Below are positions 18,501-25,641 of a DNA stretch of 64,000 nucleotides, in pieces (positions within the stretch are counted from its first letter, which is position 1; every line of letters begins with the position of its first letter). The DNA lies in the NCBI RefSeq assembly GCF_040289685.1, contig NZ_PSLQ01000003.1:40355-104354 (forward strand), read 5' to 3'. The notes beneath the pieces were generated by a model that did not search any database, was not told the DNA's origin, and saw only the letters and a program-made list of their open reading frames with translations. The stretch is from Pyrinomonas sp040289685 (GTDB lineage Bacteria > Acidobacteriota > Blastocatellia > Pyrinomonadales > Pyrinomonadaceae). A program made the position numbers and the translations under genes.

Positions 18501-20512
18501 TGGTCGCGCGCAACGGGAGCCGCGCCTTTCTCGATTTTCGCTCGAACACTGACAAGCTCGTTTCGGGCGCGCCCGTTTACGCAGTTTATAACTGGGCCGG
18601 ATACGGGCAGACGTTGCGTCTGGTCTTTTCCGGTAGCGGCGGCGAACTGGTCGCCAGCGTCGCGTTGAAACCGACGGCGCTCGTGCGTCCGCCGGGCGAG
18701 CTGTATGACGAATTGACCGAACGCATCGTCGCCGCGCTGATTCGTCGTGGCATCAGCGTGACGCCTTTCGCCGACGACGGCGAACGTGCGCGCCGCGCCC
18801 TTTTGACGATCGAGGATTCGACCATGCCGCGCCGCGTAAACGACGATCTCGGCTACCATTCGTTCCGCATATTGCTCGGTGGTCCAGCCGAGAGCGAACA
18901 CGTGCGCGAAGCCCTCGTGCGAGTTGATCGCGCATCGCGCGCGCGTTTCGAGCGGGAGTTGCAAAGCACGGGGCGCGCCTTTCTCTTCTTTCACGACGAG
19001 ATGCCAAACGGGTGGCCGCCGATGCCGACGCTGATCATCGCCGGACGCGATGCGGAGAACGTGCGTCGCGCAGTCGAAGAGTTGCTTGCGCCCATCTCGC
19101 AAGGGAAGGAGGTGCTGCGCCTTTCGGCAGAAGCGTTAGCGACGGCGGAACGGGAGCGGCGCGCGCACGTGCCTGATTACGGAGTCGCCATCATCAATGG
19201 CGGGACCATCGCCGCGATCCTTGAACGTCCCGAGACGTTGACGCTCTTTTTGACGCACACCGCGCCGTGGCCCGGCGTCAACCTTCCGTTCGACTTCACG
19301 CCGGAACACAAGACGCACGTCTTCTCTTACGCGCTCTACCCACATGAAGGCGATTGGCGGCGCGCGCAAGTAGTGCGTCGAGGGTATGAGTTCAACAACC
19401 CGCTCATCGCTGTTCAAACTGCGGAGCAGAGCGGGCCGTTGCCGCCAGAGCACAGTTTTCTTCGCCTTTCGGCGGAGAACGTCGTGCTCTCAGCGCTCAA
19501 ATTGGCGGGCAATCCGCAGGCAAGCTTCCGCGCGAGCGAAGCCGAAGGCGAAAGGGCTTTCATCCTTCGGTTATACGAAACGGAAGGGCGTGCGACCGCG
19601 GTGGAAGCGACCTTCGATGAAGCGATCGGTGAGGTCGAGCGCGCCGATCTCATCGAACGGAAGATCACATCGAGCGAAGACGTGCGACAAACGAGCGAAC
19701 GCTCTTTCGCTTCGGCAATCGGCAGTTTCTCCATTGAAACTTTCAAAGTCCCAGTGGCGCGGCGCGCGGCGACCGGAGACGCGATCGGCGCGCGCCGCGA
19801 ACTGGTCCAGCCCGTGCCAGCGCGGTATTGGATGCACAACATGGGCGCAGCGCCCATCGGCAACGATCCCATCAAAGTCACGGTGCGTCCCGTCGAGCAG
19901 ATGGGCCAGCTGGCGAGTTTCGCCTATGACGATAAGTACAATCAGGGCGGCATCACGACCGTCGCGGCGCGCGTCTTCGTCGTCAACAACCTGCTCGATC
20001 GGCGCGCGCGCGGGCGAGTCGAGATCGAAGTCGCGCCGGACTGGCGCGCCGTGCCGTCCGCGTTCGATTACGACATCGAACCGGGCGGATGGATGGCACG
20101 CGATGTGGTCATCTTAAGCTATCCGGTGAAAAAAGGTTTGGAGTGGGCGCGCGCTTCCGGATTGGTCAAAGCGCGCACGGAGTTCGCCGGCCAAACCTAC
20201 CAAGACGTGCTCGAGATCGGGCGTAGCCTGCGCCTTGATTGGCGTATCGAACGGACGGGCGAGCGAGTTCGCATCGTCGTTCACAATCCGCATCGGCAGC
20301 GCGTGGAAGGGAGCGTTGCGTTGATCTTGCCGCCAGAAGTTTGGCTCGACGATGCGGGTCGAACGACGCGCGAGCGAGGTTTCAGCGTCGGTCCAGGCGA
20401 GACGACGACGCTTGATTTTGGCGCGCCGCAGCGCGGCGCTTGGGCTATTGCGCGCCTCGCTTACAACGGGCACGTCGAGTACGAGCGCGCGGACGGCGAA
20501 GGCGAGCGATGA
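15575..20512 (+). CDS. Large exported GH38 alpha-mannosidase
   Basis: A 1645-aa exported glycoside hydrolase, much longer than typical GH38 enzymes (about 1000 aa). Signal peptide: residues 1-25 (ATG 15575 starts exactly at it). Residues about 30-340 form an extra beta-rich region that includes a carbohydrate-binding-like segment (IWLNGERIYDGF). The GH38 catalytic part follows: H356/D358 (FHVDPVY, zinc ligands), D467 (LWDVFGH, candidate nucleophile/zinc ligand) and the GSHHDAITGT motif with H674/H675. A mannosidase-type middle and beta-sandwich region follows, and the last 600 or so residues are additional beta domains. It should cleave alpha-mannosides outside the cytoplasm, for example from N-glycans. 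It precedes DUF4127 and an esterase, probably co-transcribed. Confidence 0.9.
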   Translation: MNGYRARGLLLLFAALCALTSAARAATQDLARLPDGGFFADWLISSFFPTEIDAGAFENFQRFNIERLPERDWLAPFGGPAAVQPKEGVVLSAGANAPGGNKEDESASGSPLPEVGARSERVEEKTVELRWTAYRATSEKLDFARIFPSIGTAYAATRFASPDDRFFFIETDGFTGAIWLNGERIYDGFKLEAQRVVLARARAGANLLLVRASGVRNDPWRKDGGWAAHVRIWHARALPSGLVAGAFRSTGLFLADGSGARERLRLAVANANNSLIRDVRFEVRDGERKAQASLVELPPGELREVEIEMPAAAKEPTERRADVRLRTGEDEIAWTASWTQPAVPPDGRIFYLEGFHVDPVYLHDQREYARITLSNMNQYMNSMRADGRYGVFFSELDYLKPYDDTHPEDRALLRERVRSGRVGTGGSYNQFNEPTIGGEAIVRNILYGRLYHESVLGDRPRALALWDVFGHVPQISQIARKSGFDGIVWSKKIQGFQPLFFDYALDGSRLLHRRLDYAYSFSGFGSGKNYSLDAFQRMTLRKFEEARSFGSAVDLRINAADFTPPWTNLAGNVERLERSLPKVEVTGQAQTRFFNALRAEVAAGKVRVPVTSRDKLFFHVGVAAARSDLKIAHRRAENMILAAERFGAIAYAHGANYPDLALDKAWRQILFGSHHDAITGTPSDNAFLDLVHGYREAYELAREARDDALRFIISRINTRAPERLRAPRSALTPLVIFNPLAWERTDLAQAHIRFASPVRAFLVRDGGGAIVPHRLVRAERDAVGRLLSAEIVFVARAVPSLGYKTFFIDARAELRTEIASGGEGNAIENEFYRVEVDPARGGAVRRIYDKRARREIVRALDGHLANEIAALEEDLSKKNVIYPAWEFWTTGKRRFSTAQPARVAVRREGPTQRIVVEGVLPAMRSYRQTIELHDGIARIDFRTELIEYNGKNELFVINFPLALTGGALVTEERFGVVARNGSRAFLDFRSNTDKLVSGAPVYAVYNWAGYGQTLRLVFSGSGGELVASVALKPTALVRPPGELYDELTERIVAALIRRGISVTPFADDGERARRALLTIEDSTMPRRVNDDLGYHSFRILLGGPAESEHVREALVRVDRASRARFERELQSTGRAFLFFHDEMPNGWPPMPTLIIAGRDAENVRRAVEELLAPISQGKEVLRLSAEALATAERERRAHVPDYGVAIINGGTIAAILERPETLTLFLTHTAPWPGVNLPFDFTPEHKTHVFSYALYPHEGDWRRAQVVRRGYEFNNPLIAVQTAEQSGPLPPEHSFLRLSAENVVLSALKLAGNPQASFRASEAEGERAFILRLYETEGRATAVEATFDEAIGEVERADLIERKITSSEDVRQTSERSFASAIGSFSIETFKVPVARRAATGDAIGARRELVQPVPARYWMHNMGAAPIGNDPIKVTVRPVEQMGQLASFAYDDKYNQGGITTVAARVFVVNNLLDRRARGRVEIEVAPDWRAVPSAFDYDIEPGGWMARDVVILSYPVKKGLEWARASGLVKARTEFAGQTYQDVLEIGRSLRLDWRIERTGERVRIVVHNPHRQRVEGSVALILPPEVWLDDAGRTTRERGFSVGPGETTTLDFGAPQRGAWAIARLAYNGHVEYERADGEGER

Positions 20513-20663
20513 GAACTCTTCGGAGCGCTTGTCGAGCGCCGAAGTGATGCGGAGAAGATGAGGCGCATCTCGTAGGTCGATTCTTCGGCCAACGGCCTTG
20601 TCACAAAGAACGAGGGCTAAAGGAGACGAAACTAATTCGGACGACGCTGATAAGGATGCGAAG

Positions 20664-22316
20664 ATGAAACCTTTCGTCTGTTTGTGTGCGCTTTTGCTTT
20701 CGCTGACTTTCGCTCCAGAAAGCGCGTCGCGCGAGAACAGACCGCACGCGCGCGTGCTTCTGATCCCGCTCGACGATCGTCCGCCCTGTTTGCAATTCGT
20801 GATCATGCAGGGGCGGATCGCCGATGCCGAGGTGGTCGCGCCGCCACGCGAACTGCTGGGCCGGTTCACCGAGCCGGGTCAGCCGGAGAAGATCGCGGCG
20901 TGGGTGCGCGCGCAAGATCTGCGCGCGTTCGATGCGGCGGTGATCTCCGTCGATATGCTCGCCTACGGTGGGCTGGTTGCCTCGCGCGTCCATCGCGTGT
21001 CTTTGGAGACGGCACGGCGGCGTTTGGAGCTGGTGCGCGAGATACGACGCCGCGCGCCACAACTTCCGCTTTACGGCTTCAACGTCATTATGCGACTGGC
21101 CCCAACTGCCGACGGCAGAAACGAAGCTTATCGCGAGAAGCTCGCGCGTTGGGCCGAACTGTCTTCGGAGGCGGCGCGCAACGCGAAGGTCGCAGCGGAA
21201 GTCGAGCGCTTGGAGCGCGAAATCCCCAAAGAGGCATTGGAAGACTACAAACAGGCCCGAAGACGAAACTTTGAAATCAACCGGGCCAGCATCGCGCTCG
21301 TCAAGGACGGAGTCTTCGAATTCCTGATCTTGTCGCAGGATGACGCCAAGCCGCGCGGCGTACACATTGCTGACCGCGAAAACTTGATCGCCGAAGCGCA
21401 GCGCCTGGACCTTGCGGATCGCGTGCGTATACAGCCCGGCGCTGATGAAGTGGCGATGCTGCTCCTGTCGCGCGCTCTTGCTCGAAGGTTCGATTACGAA
21501 CCGCGCGTTCATGCCATCTACTCTTCGGAAGAGAAGCGACGCCGCGTCGCGCCCTACGAAGACCGTCCGCTTGAGGTGACCGTGAGCTTTCAGATCGCCG
21601 CCGCGGGCGCGCGCGAAGTCGCGCGACCAGAGGATGCCGATCTGCTCTTTTACGTCTATGCATCGCGCGACGAACGCGGCGCGGCGCGGGCGTTCGCGGA
21701 GCGCATCGCGCAGGATGTGGCGCGCGGTCGTCGCGTCATCGTCGCCGATGTGGATTTCGGTGGAGTCGTGCAAGGCGCGGGCGAGGAGTTCACCGAGGAG
21801 TTACGACGACGAGGCGTTTTCCCGCGTCTTTTCGGCTACGCTTCGTGGAACACGGCGGGCAACACGATCGGCACCGCGCTGCCGCAAGGCATCCTCTTTG
21901 CGCTCGCCGTGGACCGATTGGCGAGCGATCCAGCGGCAGCCGAGCGCATCGCGGGCGCGCAGATGAAGTTTCTGCTCCACCGTTTGATCGATGATTACGC
22001 TTACCATTCGCTCGTGCGCGTCGAAATTAACCGCCGCTTCGCTCCGGCCAGAGGGCTTAATACGATGCGGCTCGATGCGCAGGGGACGCGGATCATCGAA
22101 GAGATCGTGCGCGAGAAGATGCGCCCTTACGTTGAGAGTTTGTGGCGCGACTTCGCGCAGCGGCCCTTCGTCCTGCCGCCAGCAAGCGGAGTGAAACTGG
22201 CGCTCGTGCCGACTGCGCTCGAGGATTTCAAGCTCACGCTTCCGTGGGGGAGAACGTTTGAAGCCGAGATAGATTTCCGCCTCGTCGCCGCCAAGCAAAC
22301 GGTGACCGGTGATTGA
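20664..22316 (+). CDS. DUF4127 family exported protein
   Basis: A 550-aa protein. Residues 1-22 are a signal peptide (PFVCLCALLLSLTFAPES). The mature part matches DUF4127 as I know it: VLLIPLDDRPPCLQFV at the N-terminus, DAAVISVDMLAYGGLVASR, FEFLILSQDDAKPRG, ADVDFGGVVQGAGEEF, LFGYASWNTAGNTIGTALPQG and a C-terminal DDYAYHSLVR. These conserved Asp/Asn/Ser-rich loops look catalytic, but no activity is established. ATG 20664 follows AAGGA by 7 nt; an upstream in-frame extension lacks a signal sequence. It sits between GH38 and a CE1-like esterase in the same direction, which points to glycan processing in the periplasm. Confidence 0.88.
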   Translation: MKPFVCLCALLLSLTFAPESASRENRPHARVLLIPLDDRPPCLQFVIMQGRIADAEVVAPPRELLGRFTEPGQPEKIAAWVRAQDLRAFDAAVISVDMLAYGGLVASRVHRVSLETARRRLELVREIRRRAPQLPLYGFNVIMRLAPTADGRNEAYREKLARWAELSSEAARNAKVAAEVERLEREIPKEALEDYKQARRRNFEINRASIALVKDGVFEFLILSQDDAKPRGVHIADRENLIAEAQRLDLADRVRIQPGADEVAMLLLSRALARRFDYEPRVHAIYSSEEKRRRVAPYEDRPLEVTVSFQIAAAGAREVARPEDADLLFYVYASRDERGAARAFAERIAQDVARGRRVIVADVDFGGVVQGAGEEFTEELRRRGVFPRLFGYASWNTAGNTIGTALPQGILFALAVDRLASDPAAAERIAGAQMKFLLHRLIDDYAYHSLVRVEINRRFAPARGLNTMRLDAQGTRIIEEIVREKMRPYVESLWRDFAQRPFVLPPASGVKLALVPTALEDFKLTLPWGRTFEAEIDFRLVAAKQTVTGD

Positions 22317-22377
22317 CCGCGGCGGACAAAGAAGGATAATACTCCCGGTTCATCGAGACGAGTTTCGAGGAGATCGC

Positions 22378-23286
22378 ATGCGTTCGAGCCTGCGGTTCGT
22401 TTCGGCGTTGGCCCTTTGTCTTGCCCTCTTTCAAACGGCAACGGCACAAAGGCGCGCGCCTTCCCCAAAGGTTCAGCCTTCGCCCGATGCTCCGCGCGAG
22501 GTCCTCCAAGCGCCAAGCCTCGGAGGCGGTGCTTTGCCGTATCGCGTTCTGCTGCCGCTCGATTACGGGCGGAGCATAGGCCGTTATCCGGTGCTCTATC
22601 TGTTGCACGGTTACGGCGGCGATGAGTCGGACTGGCTGACGCGGACGAACTTGGCCGAGTATGCCGCGCGTTACCGATTGATCGTCGTCCTGCCAGGAGC
22701 GGGCAATAACTGGTATGCAAACAGCGCCAGCGACGCGAACGCGCGCTACGAGGATGCGATCGTGCGCGATCTCATCCCGCACATAGATCGCCGTTATCGA
22801 ACGATTGCAAGCTACCATGGACGCGCCATCGCTGGCCTGTCTATGGGTGGATTGGGGGCGATGAAGTTCGCGCTTCGTTATCCGCAGCTGTTCGCTTTCG
22901 CGGCTAGCTTCAGCGGCGCTTTCGACGTGCCGCGAACGGGCGGCTTGAACGGCGAGCCAGCTCCGTTGGGCCAGAGCCTGATGCGCATCTTTGGGCCGAA
23001 AGATAGCGACACGCGCCGCGCCAACGATCTCTTCGCGTTGCTCGAACGGGTGAGGCCCGATAAAGTGCGGTTGCCTTACATCTACGTGGCCACCGGAACC
23101 GATGACCAGTTGCCGAGCGTGCGCGAGTCCAACCCGCGTCTGGCAGACGCCTTGCGCGCAAAAGGCGTCGCATACGAATATCACGAACGCCCCGGCACGC
23201 ACGATTGGAAGTTCTGGGACGCTGAAATCAAGTTCGCGCTCGAACGCATGAGCGAGATCATCCCGCAAATGCGAGAACGCCGATAA
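22378..23286 (+). CDS. Exported CE1-like esterase (alpha/beta hydrolase, esterase D family)
   Basis: A 302-aa protein with a signal peptide (residues 1-23, ending TATA-Q). It has an alpha/beta-hydrolase domain of the putative-esterase type: YPVLYLLHGYGGDESDW (oxyanion region), GLSMGGLGAMKFALRY (Ser nucleophile in GLSMG), a late acidic region TGTDDQL and HDWKFW with the catalytic His. Relatives include feruloyl and acetyl-xylan esterases and mycolyltransferase-like proteins. It may remove acyl groups from the glycan attacked by its neighbours. AGGAG is 7-8 nt before the ATG. It directly follows DUF4127 and precedes the sugar-binding protein by 14 bp. Confidence 0.9.
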   Translation: MRSSLRFVSALALCLALFQTATAQRRAPSPKVQPSPDAPREVLQAPSLGGGALPYRVLLPLDYGRSIGRYPVLYLLHGYGGDESDWLTRTNLAEYAARYRLIVVLPGAGNNWYANSASDANARYEDAIVRDLIPHIDRRYRTIASYHGRAIAGLSMGGLGAMKFALRYPQLFAFAASFSGAFDVPRTGGLNGEPAPLGQSLMRIFGPKDSDTRRANDLFALLERVRPDKVRLPYIYVATGTDDQLPSVRESNPRLADALRAKGVAYEYHERPGTHDWKFWDAEIKFALERMSEIIPQMRERR

Positions 23287-23300
23287 GGAGTCGGAAAGAG

Positions 23301-24233
23301 ATGCGCAGATGGTTGAGGGCCGCGCTTTTCGTTTTGATCGCCCTATGTTGTTTCGGTGGCGTTTCGTGCCAGCGCGATGGCACCAGCGGAAAGAAACGGA
23401 TCGGCGTGACGCTTTTGACGCGCGAGCACGCCTTCTACCGCGATTTGGAAGCTGGGATGCGCGAGGCAGCGGAGAAGAACGGATTCGAACTGCTCGTCTC
23501 CTCGGGCGATTTCGACCTCGCTAAACAGCAATCGCAGATCGAAAACTTCATCGTTCAGGGCGTTGATGCGATCATCGTCTGCCCGGCAGATACGCGCGGC
23601 ATCGGGCCAGCTATCGAACGCGCCAACAGCGCCAATATCCCGGTCTTCACTGCGGACATCGCCGCGCAGGGCGGGCGAGTCGTCGCGCACGTCGCCTCGG
23701 ACAACGTCGAGGGCGGACGCCTCGCCGCGCGCTACATCGCGCAGGCGCTCGATGGCCGAGGCAGGGTCGGCATCATCGGTCAACCGGAAGTGCAATCGAC
23801 CATCGATCGCGAGAGCGGGTTCAAAGAGGAGATGCGGAAACATCCGGGCATACAGATCGTTTCGGTGCTGAACGGCGCGGGCGTGCGCGACCGGGCGCTG
23901 AAAGCTGCCGACGATATGTTGCAGAGCGACCCGGAGATCAAAGCTATCTTCGCCATCAACGATGATTCGGCGCTCGGGGCGCTTTCAGCCGCTGAAGCGC
24001 GCGGACGCGCGGATCTGATCATCGTCGGATACGACGCGACCGCGGAAGCGCTCCGGGCGATCAAGCGCGGCAGCGCTCTGCGCGCTGATGTCGCGCAAGA
24101 CCCGCGCGCGATGGGACAGCAGACCATCGACGCCATCGCCAGACATCTCCGCGGCGAGCCCGTTCCGGCGAACATCACCATTCCAGTGCGCATCGTTGAC
24201 GCGCGCAGTTCTGAGGTCGCTACGCTTCCTTGA
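23301..24233 (+). CDS. Sugar ABC transporter substrate-binding lipoprotein (RbsB-like)
   Basis: A 310-aa periplasmic binding protein of the ribose/galactose class (type I fold). Residues 1-23 are a hydrophobic leader ending in GVSC, a lipobox-like site. The mature part begins KRIGVTLLTREHAFYRDLEAG, with FIVQGVDAIIVCPADT (hinge strand), HVASDNVEGGRLAARYI and IFAINDDSALGAL, all typical. It should bind a monosaccharide or small glycoside released by neighbouring hydrolases. Its stop codon overlaps the permease start (TTGA), so the two are translationally coupled. No ATPase gene lies beside it, unlike the usual rbs/xyl/als order. Confidence 0.92.
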   Translation: MRRWLRAALFVLIALCCFGGVSCQRDGTSGKKRIGVTLLTREHAFYRDLEAGMREAAEKNGFELLVSSGDFDLAKQQSQIENFIVQGVDAIIVCPADTRGIGPAIERANSANIPVFTADIAAQGGRVVAHVASDNVEGGRLAARYIAQALDGRGRVGIIGQPEVQSTIDRESGFKEEMRKHPGIQIVSVLNGAGVRDRALKAADDMLQSDPEIKAIFAINDDSALGALSAAEARGRADLIIVGYDATAEALRAIKRGSALRADVAQDPRAMGQQTIDAIARHLRGEPVPANITIPVRIVDARSSEVATLP

Positions 24234-25243
24234 GTGAGGATCGCCTCAAAGAGCAGATGGTCGAAGCGAGCAGAGAGGAAGCGAAACGCGCCGTATGGTG
24301 GTCGCGTCGGCTGCGTTTGACCGAATACGTCATTGTGCTGGCGATCGTCGTCGAGTCGGCGGCTTTTGCCTCGCTCGCGCCGCAGTTTCTTTCGCTCGCC
24401 AACCTGATCAACGTCGCTTTGAGCATCGCTATCACCGGCATCCTTGCCGTCGGAATGACGTTCGTTATCTTGACGGGAGGCATAGATCTCTCCGTCGGTT
24501 CGGTGGTCGCTGTGGCAGGCATCGTCGCCGCTATGCTAGCGAGCCACGGTGAGGTTTGGACCGGATTTGTCGCCGCGGTGCTGGTTGGTCTATTGGTCGG
24601 AACCTTCAACGGCGTCGTGATCGCACGGCTGCGCGTGCCCTCCTTCGTCGTGACGCTCGCCATGCTGACGATCTGCCGTGGCCTCGCCTTCATCCTCACG
24701 GGCGGGCGTTCCATCGGTAATCTGCCCGAAGCTTTCGGCGCGCTGGGGCGCGAACGCATCTTGGGCGTACCGGTTCCGGTCCTCTTGATGGTTGTGGTCT
24801 TCGCCGCCGGTTGGTTTGCGCTCGCGCGCACAACCTTTGGGCGCTACATCTACGCCGTCGGCGGAAATCGCGAGGCGGCATATCTTGCCGGCATCAACAC
24901 GCGCGGCGTAGAGTTGATGGTTTACGCTTTGAACGGCCTGCTCGTCGGATTGGCTGGAGCCGTTCTTGCCTCGCGTTTGGGGGCGGGCGTGCCCAACGCC
25001 GGATTGCAATATGAACTCGACGTGATCGCCGCCGTAGTCGTTGGCGGCACGAGTTTGAGCGGCGGACGCGGAAGCGTCATCAACACGCTTTGGGGAGCCG
25101 TCTTCATCGGCGTGCTCAACAACGGACTCAATCTCGCCGGCGTCGATCCATACATGCAGCGCATCGTGCTCGGCGTGGTGATCTTGCTCGCCGTGTTGAT
25201 CGATCAGTGGCAGAAAAGGCGCTTCGATGCCAGACTCGGTTAG
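24230..25243 (+). CDS. Sugar ABC transporter permease (RbsC-like)
   Basis: A 337-aa inner-membrane permease of the ribose/xylose/autoinducer family with about 8-10 hydrophobic segments. Family signatures are GMTFVILTGGIDLSVGSVVA, the FGRYIYAVGGNREAAYLAGI loop that contacts the ATPase, VVVGGTSLSGGRGSV and the end segment VILLAVLIDQW. The start is taken as TTG 24230, overlapping the binding-protein stop by 4 nt; ATG 24257 is an alternative. Because the ATPase-contact loop is intact, it should pair with an RbsA-type ATPase encoded elsewhere. The downstream 25244-25641 spacer carries the GH20 promoter and operator but no gene. Confidence 0.92.
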   Translation: MSEDRLKEQMVEASREEAKRAVWWSRRLRLTEYVIVLAIVVESAAFASLAPQFLSLANLINVALSIAITGILAVGMTFVILTGGIDLSVGSVVAVAGIVAAMLASHGEVWTGFVAAVLVGLLVGTFNGVVIARLRVPSFVVTLAMLTICRGLAFILTGGRSIGNLPEAFGALGRERILGVPVPVLLMVVVFAAGWFALARTTFGRYIYAVGGNREAAYLAGINTRGVELMVYALNGLLVGLAGAVLASRLGAGVPNAGLQYELDVIAAVVVGGTSLSGGRGSVINTLWGAVFIGVLNNGLNLAGVDPYMQRIVLGVVILLAVLIDQWQKRRFDARLG

Positions 25244-25535
25244 CAGGAAGTGTCTCGCCCCTGCGCGCCGGAAGTGAGCCGCTCCTCGGCCCGGACGAGA
25301 GGATGCGAAAAGAGCGCGCCGAAGGGTTCGCGCAAAGCAAGGGGGCGTTGACCTCCGCGGCGACACGTCGGCAGGCGGGACGCTTTGCTCCCGTACGCCG
25401 ACGGTTTCGGGGCACTCTCTTCTCGTTCCTCGAATTTGAAGCGGAGCTCTCGGCGAAAGAGAGAGCGAAACGACAGCGCGCCATCGGCGGTGCGACGGAA
25501 GATGCGGGCGGCAGGCATCTGGGAAAAATTTTCGA

Positions 25536-25564
25536 TTGACTTCGGCGGCGAATTCAGGTAAAAG
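25536..25564 (+). promoter_or_regulatory. Promoter of the GH20 gene
   Basis: TTGACT (25536-25541) and TAAAAG (25559-25564) separated by exactly 17 bp, upstream of the hexosaminidase gene and just before the palindromic operator at 25577. Matches to sigma-70 consensus are 5/6 and 4/6. Confidence 0.55.
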
Positions 25565-25576
25565 TCAGCGGCAAAG

Positions 25577-25590
25577 GTGGTCTAGTCCAC
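25577..25590. promoter_or_regulatory. DasR/NagR (dre)-like operator of the GH20 gene
   Basis: GTGGTCTAGTCCAC is palindromic (GTGG-T-CTAG-T-CCAC) except at the two inner T positions and closely matches the dre consensus TGGTCTAGACCA. It begins 12 bp after the -10 hexamer, where a bound GntR/UTRA repressor would block initiation. It matches the site before the GntR gene itself (14599) at 12 of 14 positions. Confidence 0.72.
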
Positions 25591-25641
25591 TACTCCGGTA
25601 GCCGTCCTGACCACAAATGGGGCGGCTCGTCCGGCGGCTTG

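Noticed and set aside
17813..19102. 429-aa minus-strand ORF
   Set aside because: Lies wholly inside the GH38 gene and has antisense-type composition.
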